Origin: Burkholderia sp. Ax-1724
GTDB taxonomy: Bacteria; Pseudomonadota; Gammaproteobacteria; Burkholderiales; Burkholderiaceae
NCBI RefSeq assembly: GCF_011752995.1
Contig: NZ_VWWL01000021.1
Location: 1 to 64,000 of the forward strand
Direction of reading: 5' to 3'
DNA: 64,000 bases
This document shows positions 17,934 to 26,796 of the stretch, in pieces (position 1 is the first letter of the stretch; each line of letters opens with the position of its first letter). The notes beneath the pieces were generated by a model. The model was not told the origin of the DNA. It searched no databases and was given only the letters and a program-made list of their open reading frames with translations. The position numbers and the translations under genes were made by a program.

Positions 17934-18591
17934 AACACCCCACAACGCAATAGCGCCTTTCCTGGCGGGTCGCCGGCTAACCGGCAGAGCGCCGGGATGA
18001 CGGTGCGAACCGCCGATCCGGCTTCCCCAAAAAGAGTCCGGCTGCTATTCCTGAATAAATGGTCCTTTGCCTTCGCCCCCGTTTCGCACTGCTTTCGCAT
18101 AAGCTCGAAATCAGCGCATAGACGAAATTGCATTCGATTATGCGGGGCAGATCATCATAATCGAAACCCTCTTTTTCCGGCTGCCGTGTGGCGGCAATCC
18201 GTCGCGAAAAAAACCTGATTGAAAGCGTCCTACGCGTTTTTCTTAGATTTTCCTATGACCGCCGGTGTATGCCGGAGTCCCGGGAAATGCACGTGCTCAA
18301 GACTGTTATCGTTGCCGGGAAAGTGTTTGGCCCCGTCTGCAAATCCCCTTTCAGCCAGTTCGTGAAAGAACTTCGATTTAACAATTTGTTGGCTAGTATA
18401 GGAATAGTCTCAAGATAAATGGTTTAAACATTGTCAGATTTCGTTGAAACTTCGTGTCGCCGAATGCCTCCGCGATCGACTCGCAAGAACGCCGATACCC
18501 GTTGGCTTGCGCGAGATCGAACGAGGGATCGGAATTGATTCGGATCGGGCAGGAAGCAGCGAAAGACCAGGATGGCCGGCGGCCGGTCGAT

Positions 18592-18628
18592 AAAAAAAGC
18601 GGCGGCGCCTCACCGAGGTAACGCCGCC
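18592..18628 (-). terminator. Intrinsic terminator
   Basis: On the minus strand GGCGGCG and CGCCGCC form a 7-bp GC stem (18622-18628 with 18601-18607). An inner CCTC/GAGG stem lies within it, and a run of seven T follows (18592-18598) after GC. It ends minus-strand transcription coming from the helicase or from the small ORF between them. Confidence 0.85.
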
Positions 18629-18668
18629 TCAAACACTACACACGCTCGCCGGGGTCTAGCCGCACGAG

Positions 18669-18788
18669 TCACGCCACGGTAGCCGCGACGACATTCGCGC
18701 TCAAGAGGAAAGAACTGCCTTTGTAACCGCTCGCGAGATAACTCTTACCGGCTCCACGGCGGACGACGGCGCCGAAGGTCGGTGCCAT
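18669..18788 (-). CDS. Candidate small protein, 39 residues
   Basis: A minus-strand frame from ATG 18788 to TGA 18669 encodes MAPTFGAVVRRGAGKSY... ending SANVVAATVA. It lies directly upstream of a textbook intrinsic terminator and 128 bp past the helicase stop, so a short separate transcript is possible. G/C at third codon positions is about two thirds, lower than in neighbouring genes, and no strong ribosome site is visible. The family is not recognised; it may be chance. Confidence 0.35.
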   Translation of the reverse strand: MAPTFGAVVRRGAGKSYLASGYKGSSFLLSANVVAATVA

Positions 18789-18916
18789 ATGCGTCCGATC
18801 TTGATATGAGCAGACCCCGTCTCGCGCATCGACTTACATTAAACTTACGTATGTAAGAGTTTTGTTACAACTTGCCTTCGCGCTCCGGGGTTCCGATCTC
18901 ACGCCGTCGGCTTCCC

Positions 18917-21900
18917 TCACCTCGCGCCTTCGATCTCCGGCATCGGCGCGAACAGTGCCTCGAGGTCGTCGTCGGAGAATTTCGCCGTGCCGGCGGCGTC
19001 TTCCGCGAGGATGCTGTCGGCCAGCACGGCCTTCTGCTCCTGCAACGCCACGATCTTTTCCTCGATGCTGCCCGCCGCGATCAGCTTGTAGACGAACACC
19101 GGCTTGTCCTGGCCGAGCCGGTGCGCGCGGTCGGTGGCCTGATTCTCGGCGGCGGGGTTCCACCACGGGTCGTAGTGGATCACCGTGTCGGCGGCGGTCA
19201 GGTTCAGCCCCACGCCGCCCGCTTTCAGGCTGATCAGGAAGAGCGGCACGTCGCCCTGCTGGAACCGCTCGACGGGCGTCACGCGATCGGCCGTGGTGCC
19301 GGTCAGCATCACGTAGGGAATCGCGGCTTCGTCGAGCGCGGCGGCAATCAGCGCGAGCATGCCGGTGAACTGCGAGAACAGCAGTACGCGGCGCCCTTCT
19401 TCGATCAGCTCGGGCAGCATCGACAACAGCAGATCGAGCTTGGCCGAGCGCATCTGGCGCTCGCCACGCGCGGCAGCGCCGCCGGCCACGCCGGCTGCGG
19501 CGACCAGCCGCGGATCGCAACACACCTGGCGCAGCTTCAGCAACGCGTCGAGCACGATGATGTGGCTGCGCGCGAGCCCCTGTGCGCTGACCGCCGCGCG
19601 CACCTTTTCCTGCATGGCGATACGCACCGTCTCGTACAGATCGCGCTGCGCGCCTTCGAGATCGACCGGGCACACGATCGTGGTCTTGGCCGGCAGTTCC
19701 TTCGCGACTTCGTCCTTGCGACGGCGCAGCATGAACGGCCTGATGCGGCGCGCGAGCAGCGCGCGGCGCACGTCGTCGCCGTTCTTCTCGATCGGATTGC
19801 GCCAGCGCCGCGTGAAGTCCTTCTGGGTGCCGAGAAAGCCCGGCAGCAGAAAATCGAACTGCGACCATAGCTCGCCGAGATGATTTTCGAGCGGCGTGCC
19901 CGTCAGACACAGCCGATGCCGCGCGCGCAACCCGCGAATCGCCTGCGCGGCCTTGGTGGACGCGTTCTTCACGTACTGCGCTTCGTCGAGAATCAGCAGG
20001 TGGTAGTCGTGTTCGGCCAGCACCTTCTGGTCGCGCCACAGCAGCGCATAGGTCGTCAGGATCAGCTCGTGTGCGCCGATCTGCTCGAAGCGCTCCTTGC
20101 GTTGCGGCCCGTTGAGCACGAGCACCTTCAACTCCGGCGCGAAGCGGCGCGCTTCCTCGCGCCAGTTGTGCACGAGCGTGGTCGGCACGACGATCAGCGC
20201 GGGACGCGCAAGCCGCCCGGCTTCTTTCTCCGCGAGAATATGCGCGAGCGTCTGCACGGTTTTGCCGAGGCCCATGTCGTCGGCGAGCACGCCCGCGAGA
20301 TCCTGCTCGCGCAGAAATTGCATCCAGTCGAGGCCCTGCTGCTGATACGCGCGCAACGCCGCCTTCAGACCGCGCGGCACCGGCACTGCGCGCAGCCCCG
20401 GCCCGGCTTGCAGACGGCGCGCGAGTTCGCGGATCGAGTCGTCGCCGCTGAATTGCCAGCGGCCGGTGTCGTCGAGCGCGGCGAGCCGGCCGGCATCGAC
20501 GGCGGCCACGCGCAGCGGCGCGCCTTCGGCGAGCGCGCCGCCGAGCGAGTCGAACAGATCGACGAGCACGCGCACGACCGGCTTCAGGCGATCGGCGCGC
20601 AGCCGCAGCCGCTTGTTTTCCTCGGTCTTCAGCTCGATCGGCTCGCTGTCGCCGATCGTTTCGAGCGCGCCGCCAAGCCAGCGCCGGTCGCGCCGGAACA
20701 GGTCGGCAAGCAGCGGTTCGAGCCGCACGTTGCGCTCGCCGACGCGAATGCCCATCTCGAGATCGAACCAGCCGTCGCCGGCCTCGCGCGCGGTGCCGTC
20801 GATCGCGTCGATCTCGATCACGTTGTAGCGGAATTCCGGCGCCATCGTCACGCGCCAGCCCTTGGCGACGAGCTCGGGCACCGCGTCGTTGACGAACCCG
20901 GACCATGCATCGGCATCGGGCAGACCGAGCATCGTGTCGGGCAAGAGGCGCGACGCATAGACGCTGCGCGTCGGCACCTTCTGCAGACCGGTCTTGCGCA
21001 GTTCGAGCAGGCGCTTTTTCTCGGCCTCGTAGTGGCGGCGGATATGGATCACGTCGCCGCCCGGCAGCGGCACGAGCGTCACACTGCTGTCGGCGTTGAT
21101 GCTGACGCCGTCGTAGTCGAAGCTCACGGCGGCCAGTTCGAGCGCCGCCGACTTGCGCGGGCCCGCCGCTTTCGCCGCCTTCGCCGCTTTTGCGCCCGCG
21201 GCCTCATGGCTGTCGAGCGTGAGCACCGGCACCGGATCGACGTCGATCACGCGCAGCGCGGACGCCTCGTGAGTGGGCGGCGGCGGCAGTTCCGGCGCCA
21301 CCTCGCGCAATACCGACGCGACGAGCGGCGCCTCGGCGAGCGAGATCGGCGGCATGGCGAGGTAATCGGGCAACTGCTGGAACGGCAGCGAGAGCGGCAC
21401 GATACCGGCCTCGTGCGCGACGCCGTCGACGTACCAGACCGGCTCGGTCGGCAGCACCATGCTCGCGCGCGGCTCGGTGCGCAGCACCGGACGCAGACGC
21501 CGGTCGGCCAGCGGCTCCCATTCGATGCGGCCGGGCCGGTCGGCGGCGCGCGCGAGCGGCCTCGGCCCCGCCTCGCCCGGTGCGGTTCCGAAGTCGAAGA
21601 ACAGGCGGCCGGTCAGGATCAGCTTCTGCAAGGTCTCGGCGCCGCTCGCGCCGCGCAGCACGAACTGGCCGAAATCCTCGCGCGAGCGGCCAAGCCACAG
21701 GCCGCGCAGGATCGACAGGTCTTCGTCGGACACGAAGCGAGGCTGCTTCAGAAGCGCGGCCTCGACGTCGTCCCAGGTCTCGCCGATTTCGACGATCGTG
21801 CCGTCGGCCGCGCAGCGGGCGCGGTGCAGCACGACTTCGTGGCGCATCTGAAAACGCGACCAGTTGAGCCGGTAGACCAGCGTTTCGGAGCGGGCGGCGC

Positions 21901-22378
21901 CCGCCTTGCGCACCTCGGCTTTCTTCGCGGCGGCATCGGCCGCCTGCGAGCGGGCGCGAAAACGTTCAAGCCAGCTCACGAGTTCCGGACGCACGCTCGA
22001 CGACGGCTCGCCGGGCGCGACGATCGTCGGCTCCGCGACGGAAGCATCCGCCCTGCGCTCGCCGCTCTCTTCTTCCACCTGCGTGATGTGATCCATCTCG
22101 TCGTGATAGTCGAGTTCCGCGAGCAGCAGCGCCGCGACGTGCTTGCAATCGCGGCCGACCGGGCACGTGCAGTCGCTTTGCGCCCACGGCGAACCGCCGT
22201 CGGTGCGAAAACGCACGCGCGTCCGGTACGGCCGCGGCCGCGAGCCCTGCACGTCGCCGCTCAGCGTCGCGCCCTGCCACGTCACGTTGCTGACCGCGCC
22301 TACCGAGCGCGCTTTCGCGACCGTCCAGTCACCGAGCCATTCCGTAATGCTTTCCCGATCGAAGAAAACTGACGACAT
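18917..22378 (-). CDS. SWIM zinc-finger SNF2-family helicase
   Basis: An 1153-residue DNA-dependent ATPase. The N-terminus has a SWIM zinc finger (CTCPVGRDCKH, near residue 75). A long middle region with DUF/helicase-associated features follows. The SNF2 core starts with LRAYQQQGLDWMQFL and Walker A DDMGLGKTVQT (about residue 695). It continues with the DEAQ box (LLILDEAQYVKN, about 795), CLTGTPLENHLGELWSQFDFL and the C-terminal motifs LLFSQFTGML, LKAGGVGLNLTAAD and DRAHRLGQ. Likely remodels protein-DNA complexes; bacterial substrates are unclear. Apparently monocistronic, 171 bp after merR on the same strand. Confidence 0.92.
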   Translation of the reverse strand: MSSVFFDRESITEWLGDWTVAKARSVGAVSNVTWQGATLSGDVQGSRPRPYRTRVRFRTDGGSPWAQSDCTCPVGRDCKHVAALLLAELDYHDEMDHITQVEEESGERRADASVAEPTIVAPGEPSSSVRPELVSWLERFRARSQAADAAAKKAEVRKAGAARSETLVYRLNWSRFQMRHEVVLHRARCAADGTIVEIGETWDDVEAALLKQPRFVSDEDLSILRGLWLGRSREDFGQFVLRGASGAETLQKLILTGRLFFDFGTAPGEAGPRPLARAADRPGRIEWEPLADRRLRPVLRTEPRASMVLPTEPVWYVDGVAHEAGIVPLSLPFQQLPDYLAMPPISLAEAPLVASVLREVAPELPPPPTHEASALRVIDVDPVPVLTLDSHEAAGAKAAKAAKAAGPRKSAALELAAVSFDYDGVSINADSSVTLVPLPGGDVIHIRRHYEAEKKRLLELRKTGLQKVPTRSVYASRLLPDTMLGLPDADAWSGFVNDAVPELVAKGWRVTMAPEFRYNVIEIDAIDGTAREAGDGWFDLEMGIRVGERNVRLEPLLADLFRRDRRWLGGALETIGDSEPIELKTEENKRLRLRADRLKPVVRVLVDLFDSLGGALAEGAPLRVAAVDAGRLAALDDTGRWQFSGDDSIRELARRLQAGPGLRAVPVPRGLKAALRAYQQQGLDWMQFLREQDLAGVLADDMGLGKTVQTLAHILAEKEAGRLARPALIVVPTTLVHNWREEARRFAPELKVLVLNGPQRKERFEQIGAHELILTTYALLWRDQKVLAEHDYHLLILDEAQYVKNASTKAAQAIRGLRARHRLCLTGTPLENHLGELWSQFDFLLPGFLGTQKDFTRRWRNPIEKNGDDVRRALLARRIRPFMLRRRKDEVAKELPAKTTIVCPVDLEGAQRDLYETVRIAMQEKVRAAVSAQGLARSHIIVLDALLKLRQVCCDPRLVAAAGVAGGAAARGERQMRSAKLDLLLSMLPELIEEGRRVLLFSQFTGMLALIAAALDEAAIPYVMLTGTTADRVTPVERFQQGDVPLFLISLKAGGVGLNLTAADTVIHYDPWWNPAAENQATDRAHRLGQDKPVFVYKLIAAGSIEEKIVALQEQKAVLADSILAEDAAGTAKFSDDDLEALFAPMPEIEGAR

Positions 22379-22549
22379 CCGCGTGCATTCCTGTTCAAAC
22401 CGGCGAAGGCAGGCGCGACCGCCCGGCGACGTGGTCCGGCGGCGCTTGCCTGTGCTCGCTTGCGATAGCCCGCCATTTTACGCGTCGAACAGACGTGGCC
22501 GTATCGGCCAATCGCAGCGGAAATCGCCCCGGCTCCTGCCCGGACCCGC

Positions 22550-22993
22550 TCAGCGGAGCTTCGCCCCTCTGCGCGGCAGCGCGGCATCGGCGCGGCGCGC
22601 CACGCCCTGCCGCTCCTCGAACCGATCCACCTTGAAGCAACGCCCCGCCGCCCACTCGGCCTGAAGCGCGTCGCGCACCCCGAGCAGTACACGGCGCTGC
22701 TCGTCGAGCCGCGTGCGCAGCGCATCGATTTCGCCGAGCCTCCGATCGATCCGTCCGAGCAGTCCGTCCTGCGAAAAATCCCCCATTTCCTTGATCGCCG
22801 TCTGCATTTCGTCCAGCGTAAAGCCGAGCTTTTGCGCCAGTTGAATCTGCTTGAGCCGCTCTTCCGCCGATTCGTCGTAGATCCGGTAACCGTTCGCCCC
22901 GCGCGTGGCCGCAGGCAATAAGCCGCGCTGTTCGTAGAAACGGATTGCCGAAGCGGCCATGCCGGTGCGCGCGGCCAGTTCTCCAATCTTCAT
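22550..22993 (-). CDS. MerR-family transcriptional regulator
   Basis: A 147-residue regulator. The N-terminal MerR helix-turn-helix is clear (MKIGELAARTGMAASAIRFYEQRGLLP, then NGYRIYDESAEERLKQIQLAQKLGFTLDEM). A coiled-coil dimerisation helix (about residues 85-112) and a short C-terminal tail with a single Cys follow. It is divergent from an old-yellow-enzyme gene. The spacer holds a perfect 7-bp dyad inside a promoter with a 19-bp spacer, the classic MerR-activated layout, so it probably controls the flavoenzyme in response to an electrophile or xenobiotic. Confidence 0.92.
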   Translation of the reverse strand: MKIGELAARTGMAASAIRFYEQRGLLPAATRGANGYRIYDESAEERLKQIQLAQKLGFTLDEMQTAIKEMGDFSQDGLLGRIDRRLGEIDALRTRLDEQRRVLLGVRDALQAEWAAGRCFKVDRFEERQGVARRADAALPRRGAKLR

Positions 22994-22998
22994 CTGAC

Positions 22999-23029
22999 TT
23001 GACCTTCAAGTGAACTTGAAACCTAGTAT
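22999..23029 (+). promoter_or_regulatory. MerR-type promoter/operator for the OYE gene
   Basis: A -35 box TTGACC (22999-23004) and -10 box TAGTAT (23024-23029) are separated by 19 bp. Centred in the spacer is the perfect dyad TTCAAGT-GA-ACTTGAA (23005-23020). An over-long spacer with a central dyad is the mark of promoters that MerR proteins activate by untwisting DNA. It ends 32 bp before the OYE start and begins 6 bp from the merR start. Confidence 0.85.
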
Positions 23030-23061
23030 AAGCGCCGTTTCCAAGACGAAAAGGCCGCCCG

Positions 23062-24297
23062 ATGGTATCGCCATTGTTCGCTCCGCTTCCTCTCCCCAAC
23101 GGTCATACCCTGCCGAACCGCATCGCAAAAGCCGCGATGGAAGAAAATCTGGCCGACGCCGGACAACTGCCGGGGCCCGCGCTCTGGCGTCTCTACGCCG
23201 CGTGGGGAGCGGGCGGCGCCGGCCTGCTGATTACCGGCAACGTGATGATCGACCGGCGCGCCCTGACCGGTCCCGGCGGTGTCGTGCTGGAGCGCGGCAC
23301 GCCTCTCGAACCGTTCAGGCGCTGGGCCGAAGCAGCGCGGCGGCACGGCGCGCGCACATGGATGCAGATCAATCACCCCGGCCGCCAGGTCATCGCGGCG
23401 CTGGGGCATGACGCCTGGGCGCCATCCGCGATCGCACTCGACCTCGGGCGCCACAGCAAGCTTTTTGCTCGGCCGCGTGCCATGACTGCCGGCGAAATCC
23501 ACGAGGTCGTCGAGCGTTTCGCCGATACCGCGGCGGCGGCTCAGGCGGCCGGCTTCGACGGCGTCGAAATCCACGCGGCACATGGCTACCTGATCTCGCA
23601 ATTCCTGTCCCCCTTGACCAATCGACGCGACGACGCATGGGGCGGCTCACTCGAGAACCGCGCGCGGCTGCTGCTGTCCGTCGTGCGCGCGGTGCGCGAG
23701 CGCGTCGGCACGGCATTCGGCGTCGCGGTCAAACTCAATTCCGCCGATTTCCAGCGCGGTGGATTTTCCGAGGATGACGCCCGGCAAATCGTGCTGTGGC
23801 TCAACAACGAAGCCGTCGACCTGGTCGAGCTTTCGGGCGGAAGCTACGAAAGTCCTGCCATGCAGGGACGTACCGCGGACGGCCGCACGCTGGCCCGCGA
23901 AGCCTACTTTCTGAGGTTCGCGCGCGAGATCGCCGCCGTGGCCTGCATGCCCGTCATGACGACCGGCGGCATCCGCCGGCAGGCAATCGCGGAATCGGTG
24001 CTCGACGCGGGCGTCGCGGTTGTCGGCATGGCCACCGCGCTTGCATCCGTGCCGGACCTGCCGCAACGCTGGCATGACGGTCAGCCGGTCGATGCGCCGC
24101 TCGTTGCGGTCCGCTGGCAAGACAAGGCAGCGGCCGGGCTCGCGACCATGGCGCTCGTGAAGCGCCGGCTTTATGCCATCGCCGCGGGACGTCGTCCCCG
24201 GCGTTCGTATTCGGCCGTCTACAGTCTCGTTATTGATCGGATTCGCACACGAAAATTGGCCGCCCGATATCATGAATGGCGAAACGCCAATCGATAA
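23062..24297 (+). CDS. NADH:flavin oxidoreductase, old yellow enzyme family
   Basis: A 411-residue FMN-dependent TIM-barrel ene-reductase. Family landmarks are LPNRIAKAAMEENLAD (first strand), WMQINHPGRQV (about residue 97), GVEIHAAHGYLISQFLSPLTNRRDDAWGGSLENRARLLL, FGVAVKLNSADFQRGGFS and MPVMTTGGIR. It probably reduces activated C=C bonds or nitro compounds with NAD(P)H. The divergent MerR gene and its dyad indicate inducible control. Physiological substrate unknown. Confidence 0.9.
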   Translation: MVSPLFAPLPLPNGHTLPNRIAKAAMEENLADAGQLPGPALWRLYAAWGAGGAGLLITGNVMIDRRALTGPGGVVLERGTPLEPFRRWAEAARRHGARTWMQINHPGRQVIAALGHDAWAPSAIALDLGRHSKLFARPRAMTAGEIHEVVERFADTAAAAQAAGFDGVEIHAAHGYLISQFLSPLTNRRDDAWGGSLENRARLLLSVVRAVRERVGTAFGVAVKLNSADFQRGGFSEDDARQIVLWLNNEAVDLVELSGGSYESPAMQGRTADGRTLAREAYFLRFAREIAAVACMPVMTTGGIRRQAIAESVLDAGVAVVGMATALASVPDLPQRWHDGQPVDAPLVAVRWQDKAAAGLATMALVKRRLYAIAAGRRPRRSYSAVYSLVIDRIRTRKLAARYHEWRNANR

Positions 24298-24468
24298 ACG
24301 CTATTCGTTCCTTTGACCCAACCCGATCTCATGCGCATGTTGCAGATGTCCTGATTCGATGCTCATTTCTTGCACCTGTCTGCTGCACGGCCCGATTGAT
24401 ATCGTTTCGATTTTCCTCGCATGGGGAACACAGCAAATAGAAAATCAAATGGCCAAAGAGAAAGTGAC

Positions 24469-24879
24469 ATGAATATCGACAAGTTCAAACAACAGCACAT
24501 TGAGATCATGAGTACCGTGACGCAATTGCGCAGCCTCAGTCAAGCCGGCGTTGTGGAACACGCCGCGGAGATCGCAAGGCAGATTGTCTCCATGAGCGCC
24601 ACCATCAAGCTGCATTTGTCGGTCGAGGACGCGGTGCTGTATCCGGCCTTGCAGAAATCGTCCGACCGGTCGCATGCGGTATTGGGCCATCGCTACCAGG
24701 CGGAAATGGGGGATCTGAGCGCGGCCTACATGAAGTTTGCCGGCAAATGGCTGTCCGCTCGACGCATCGCCGACGACGTCGACGGCTTCCGGTCCGAAGC
24801 GAACCTGGTATTCAAGGCGCTTCACGAGCGGATTCAGAAGGAAAATATCGAGCTGTATCCTACGCTGGAAAAAATATAA
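24469..24879 (+). CDS. Hemerythrin (HHE) domain protein
   Basis: A 136-residue four-helix protein with the hemerythrin ligand pattern: KQQHIEIMSTV (first His), KLHLSVEDAVLYPAL (H-x4-E/D), VLGHRYQAEMGDL, and LHERIQKENIELYPTLEK (H-x4-E). Such proteins bind a di-iron centre and take part in O2, NO or iron sensing and repair. ATG 24469 follows an AGAGAAAG ribosome site. It is monocistronic and followed within 33 nt by a very strong hairpin. Confidence 0.88.
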   Translation: MNIDKFKQQHIEIMSTVTQLRSLSQAGVVEHAAEIARQIVSMSATIKLHLSVEDAVLYPALQKSSDRSHAVLGHRYQAEMGDLSAAYMKFAGKWLSARRIADDVDGFRSEANLVFKALHERIQKENIELYPTLEKI

Positions 24880-24911
24880 CCGGCTATTCCGTGGTCTCAA
24901 ACGGACTGTCG

Positions 24912-24963
24912 TCACGCCCCTCGCTATAGGTACAGCTGCCTGTGCCTATAGCGAGGGGCGTGA
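24912..24963 (+). repeat. 23-bp near-perfect inverted repeat (hairpin)
   Basis: Arms at 24912-24934 and 24941-24963 pair over 23 bp with one T-G wobble and a 6-nt loop (GCTGCC), 33 nt after the hemerythrin stop. No T run follows, so it is not a standard intrinsic terminator. It may stabilise the mRNA 3' end. The DNA on to 25096 has no other recognisable feature. Confidence 0.8.
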
Positions 24964-25096
24964 GGTGCCTGCCATAGAGAAAACGAATACGCTACGGAAT
25001 CCGAAGCGTTCGGGCGGTCCATCGGTTCCGTGCGCGTGATGGATCGCACCGATGTCCACTCTGCGGATCTCCGCACGGAAAAGTTCGCCCTGAACT

Positions 25097-25417
25097 TCAA
25101 TTGCCGGAATAGATCGACCGCAGACCGGGGATTTCGCCTGTATTGCCCCGCACGGCTACGCCGGACTGCGACGATCCACTAACACGGCCGCCTACGTCCG
25201 TCGCCGACGTCCCGACGTGGCCGCTGGCGATCCGGCTCTGCGCTTCCAGAAGTTTTGTCGGGTAAGACGCGTCGGTATCGCCGTCGTATCCGGCCTGCCG
25301 AAGCTGGGCCAGTTCGCTGCGAACCTCGGCGCGAGTGACGGAATGCCCGGATTGGGCAAATGTCAGCGCCGGAACAAACGAGAGTGCCAGAAGGGAAAAA
25401 ACGAGTCTGCGTTTCAT
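25097..25417 (-). CDS. DUF4148-family exported small protein
   Basis: A 106-residue protein with a clear signal peptide (MKRRLVFSLLALSFVPALTFA) and the DUF4148 pattern VTRAEVRSELAQLRQAGYDG...YPTKLLEAQSRI. This family is expanded in Burkholderiaceae and its function is unknown; secretion to the periplasm is likely. ATG 25417 is preceded by GAGGT. It is divergent from a LysR gene. Confidence 0.88.
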   Translation of the reverse strand: MKRRLVFSLLALSFVPALTFAQSGHSVTRAEVRSELAQLRQAGYDGDTDASYPTKLLEAQSRIASGHVGTSATDVGGRVSGSSQSGVAVRGNTGEIPGLRSIYSGN

Positions 25418-25580
25418 GATCGATACCTCATTGGAAAAGGTGATATAGCTGACGACTTGGCTGTGCTTCGTCGTGGTTCCCAGTGTAGGCAGCAGTATTC
25501 CGCTGTTTAAGCGGCACGACGGATACTCACCCTTTCATCCGATGCCGGTAATCGAGCACAGCGTCGCTCAACGGCAGCAA

Positions 25581-25614
25581 TGCTCATTCTTGACATAAAC
25601 GTCAAAAATGAGCA
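25581..25614. promoter_or_regulatory. 14-bp inverted repeat before the LysR gene
   Basis: TGCTCATTCTTGAC (25581-25594) and GTCAAAAATGAGCA (25601-25614) are inverted copies with a single mismatch and a 6-bp spacer. It contains a TTGACA -35-like box and lies 51 bp before the LysR start. It is a likely autoregulatory operator. Confidence 0.6.
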
Positions 25615-25664
25615 CTATACGTCCATGCCGGATTCGCTTCGGCGCTTTAGCAGGAACGTCTGTC

Positions 25665-26687
25665 ATGGACACCATTCAAAGCATGCGCATGTTCGTTCGC
25701 GTCGTCGAAGCCGGCACCTTCACTGCCGTCGCGCATGAAAACGATACGACCACGGCCCAGATCTCGCGCGCTGTTTCGTCGCTGGAGAAGCAGTTGCAGG
25801 CCACGCTGCTCCGCCGCAGCACCCGCCATCTCTCGCTGACCGAAGCGGGAGCGCGCTATTACGAGCGCGTCAAGGCCATCCTTGCCGATGTCGATCTCGC
25901 ACACGCCGAGGCACGCAGCATGGTGACCACGCTCTCGGGCCATCTGCGCGTGCATTCGTCACCCGGGCTCGCCCAGCGTTTCGTCACCGCATCGCTGCTC
26001 GCCTATCAGGCCGATCATCCCGACGTAACGGTCGAACTCGGCGTCGAGCAGGATGTGCCGAACCTTGTCGAAGACGGCTACGACGTATCGCTGATATGCG
26101 CGTCGCAACTCGCGGATTCCGGCTATGTCGCCCGCATTCTCGGAACGACGCATTCCGTGCTCGTCGCCTCGCCGGCGTATCTTTCCGCGCATGGCGAACC
26201 CGGCGAGCCGGCCGATCTTGCGAACCACACACTGCTGCGGTTTGCGAGTCCTATTGGGCCGGCCAACGAATGGCACCTCGAAAACGCGAATGGCGCCATG
26301 ACGGTGCCCGTGAACGCGTCGCCGTTCCAGGTGAATACGCCCGATGCGCTCGCTCATGCGTTGCGTATGGGCACCGGCATCGGTGCGCTCGCGGTCTACA
26401 GCGTGTTCGACGATCTGCGCAGTGGCGCGCTCGTGAGGGTGCTTCCGCAATATCGGCTTCGCCCGTTTAACGTGTACGCGATATACGCTCCGGGACGTTA
26501 CCCGGACGCCAAGGTTCGCACCCTGATCGAGCATCTTCGAACGACGATTCAGGAAGGACTGACACAGATGCAGCGCGAACTCGATGCGCTAACGGACACT
26601 CGGGCTCTGACTTCGCCAAAGATCGCTGCGCTGCCGGCAACGTCTGCGCCATTGCTCAGGGCCGTTGCGCGAGTGGCGTCCGCGTAA
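25665..26687 (+). CDS. LysR-family transcriptional regulator
   Basis: A 340-residue regulator. The N-terminal winged helix reads MDTIQSMRMFVRVVEAGTFTAVA...TTTAQISRAVSSLEKQLQATLLRRSTRHLSLTEAG. The C-terminal periplasmic-binding-like effector domain spans about residues 90-300, with a long Ala/Thr-rich tail. It belongs to the subgroup often found beside oxidoreductase or efflux genes. Convergent with the SMP-30 gene; target genes are not obvious. ATG 25665 matches the family start. Confidence 0.9.
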   Translation: MDTIQSMRMFVRVVEAGTFTAVAHENDTTTAQISRAVSSLEKQLQATLLRRSTRHLSLTEAGARYYERVKAILADVDLAHAEARSMVTTLSGHLRVHSSPGLAQRFVTASLLAYQADHPDVTVELGVEQDVPNLVEDGYDVSLICASQLADSGYVARILGTTHSVLVASPAYLSAHGEPGEPADLANHTLLRFASPIGPANEWHLENANGAMTVPVNASPFQVNTPDALAHALRMGTGIGALAVYSVFDDLRSGALVRVLPQYRLRPFNVYAIYAPGRYPDAKVRTLIEHLRTTIQEGLTQMQRELDALTDTRALTSPKIAALPATSAPLLRAVARVASA

Positions 26688-26703
26688 CGCACGAAAGGAC
26701 ACG

Positions 26704-26729
26704 GCGGGAGAGGCGGCCGGTTCTCCCGC
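26704..26729. terminator. Hairpin between convergent LysR and SMP-30 genes
   Basis: GCGGGAGA (26704-26711) pairs with TCTCCCGC (26722-26729) around a 10-nt loop, 16 nt after the LysR stop. No T run on either side, so it is only a possible bidirectional terminator. Confidence 0.35.
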
Positions 26730-26796
26730 GCCAAGGCGCGCTGACACGCCGTATCCGCACACGATGAATCCGCGCCCGATGAAGCGCGCGGCAACA

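Larger units (their letters stand above)
17934..18916. other. 983-bp intergenic region
   Basis: Long, relatively AT-rich spacer upstream of the regulator operon and downstream of the helicase. The part nearest the regulator (17934-18420) presumably holds its promoter; open frames there have unconvincing codon use. The right part holds a minus-strand intrinsic terminator (18592-18628) and a 39-residue candidate ORF (18669-18788). Confidence 0.6.

Noticed and set aside
19880..22372. Long plus-strand frame opposite the SNF2 helicase
   Set aside because: Shadow of the helicase; no domain and an amino-acid mix typical of antisense GC-rich DNA.
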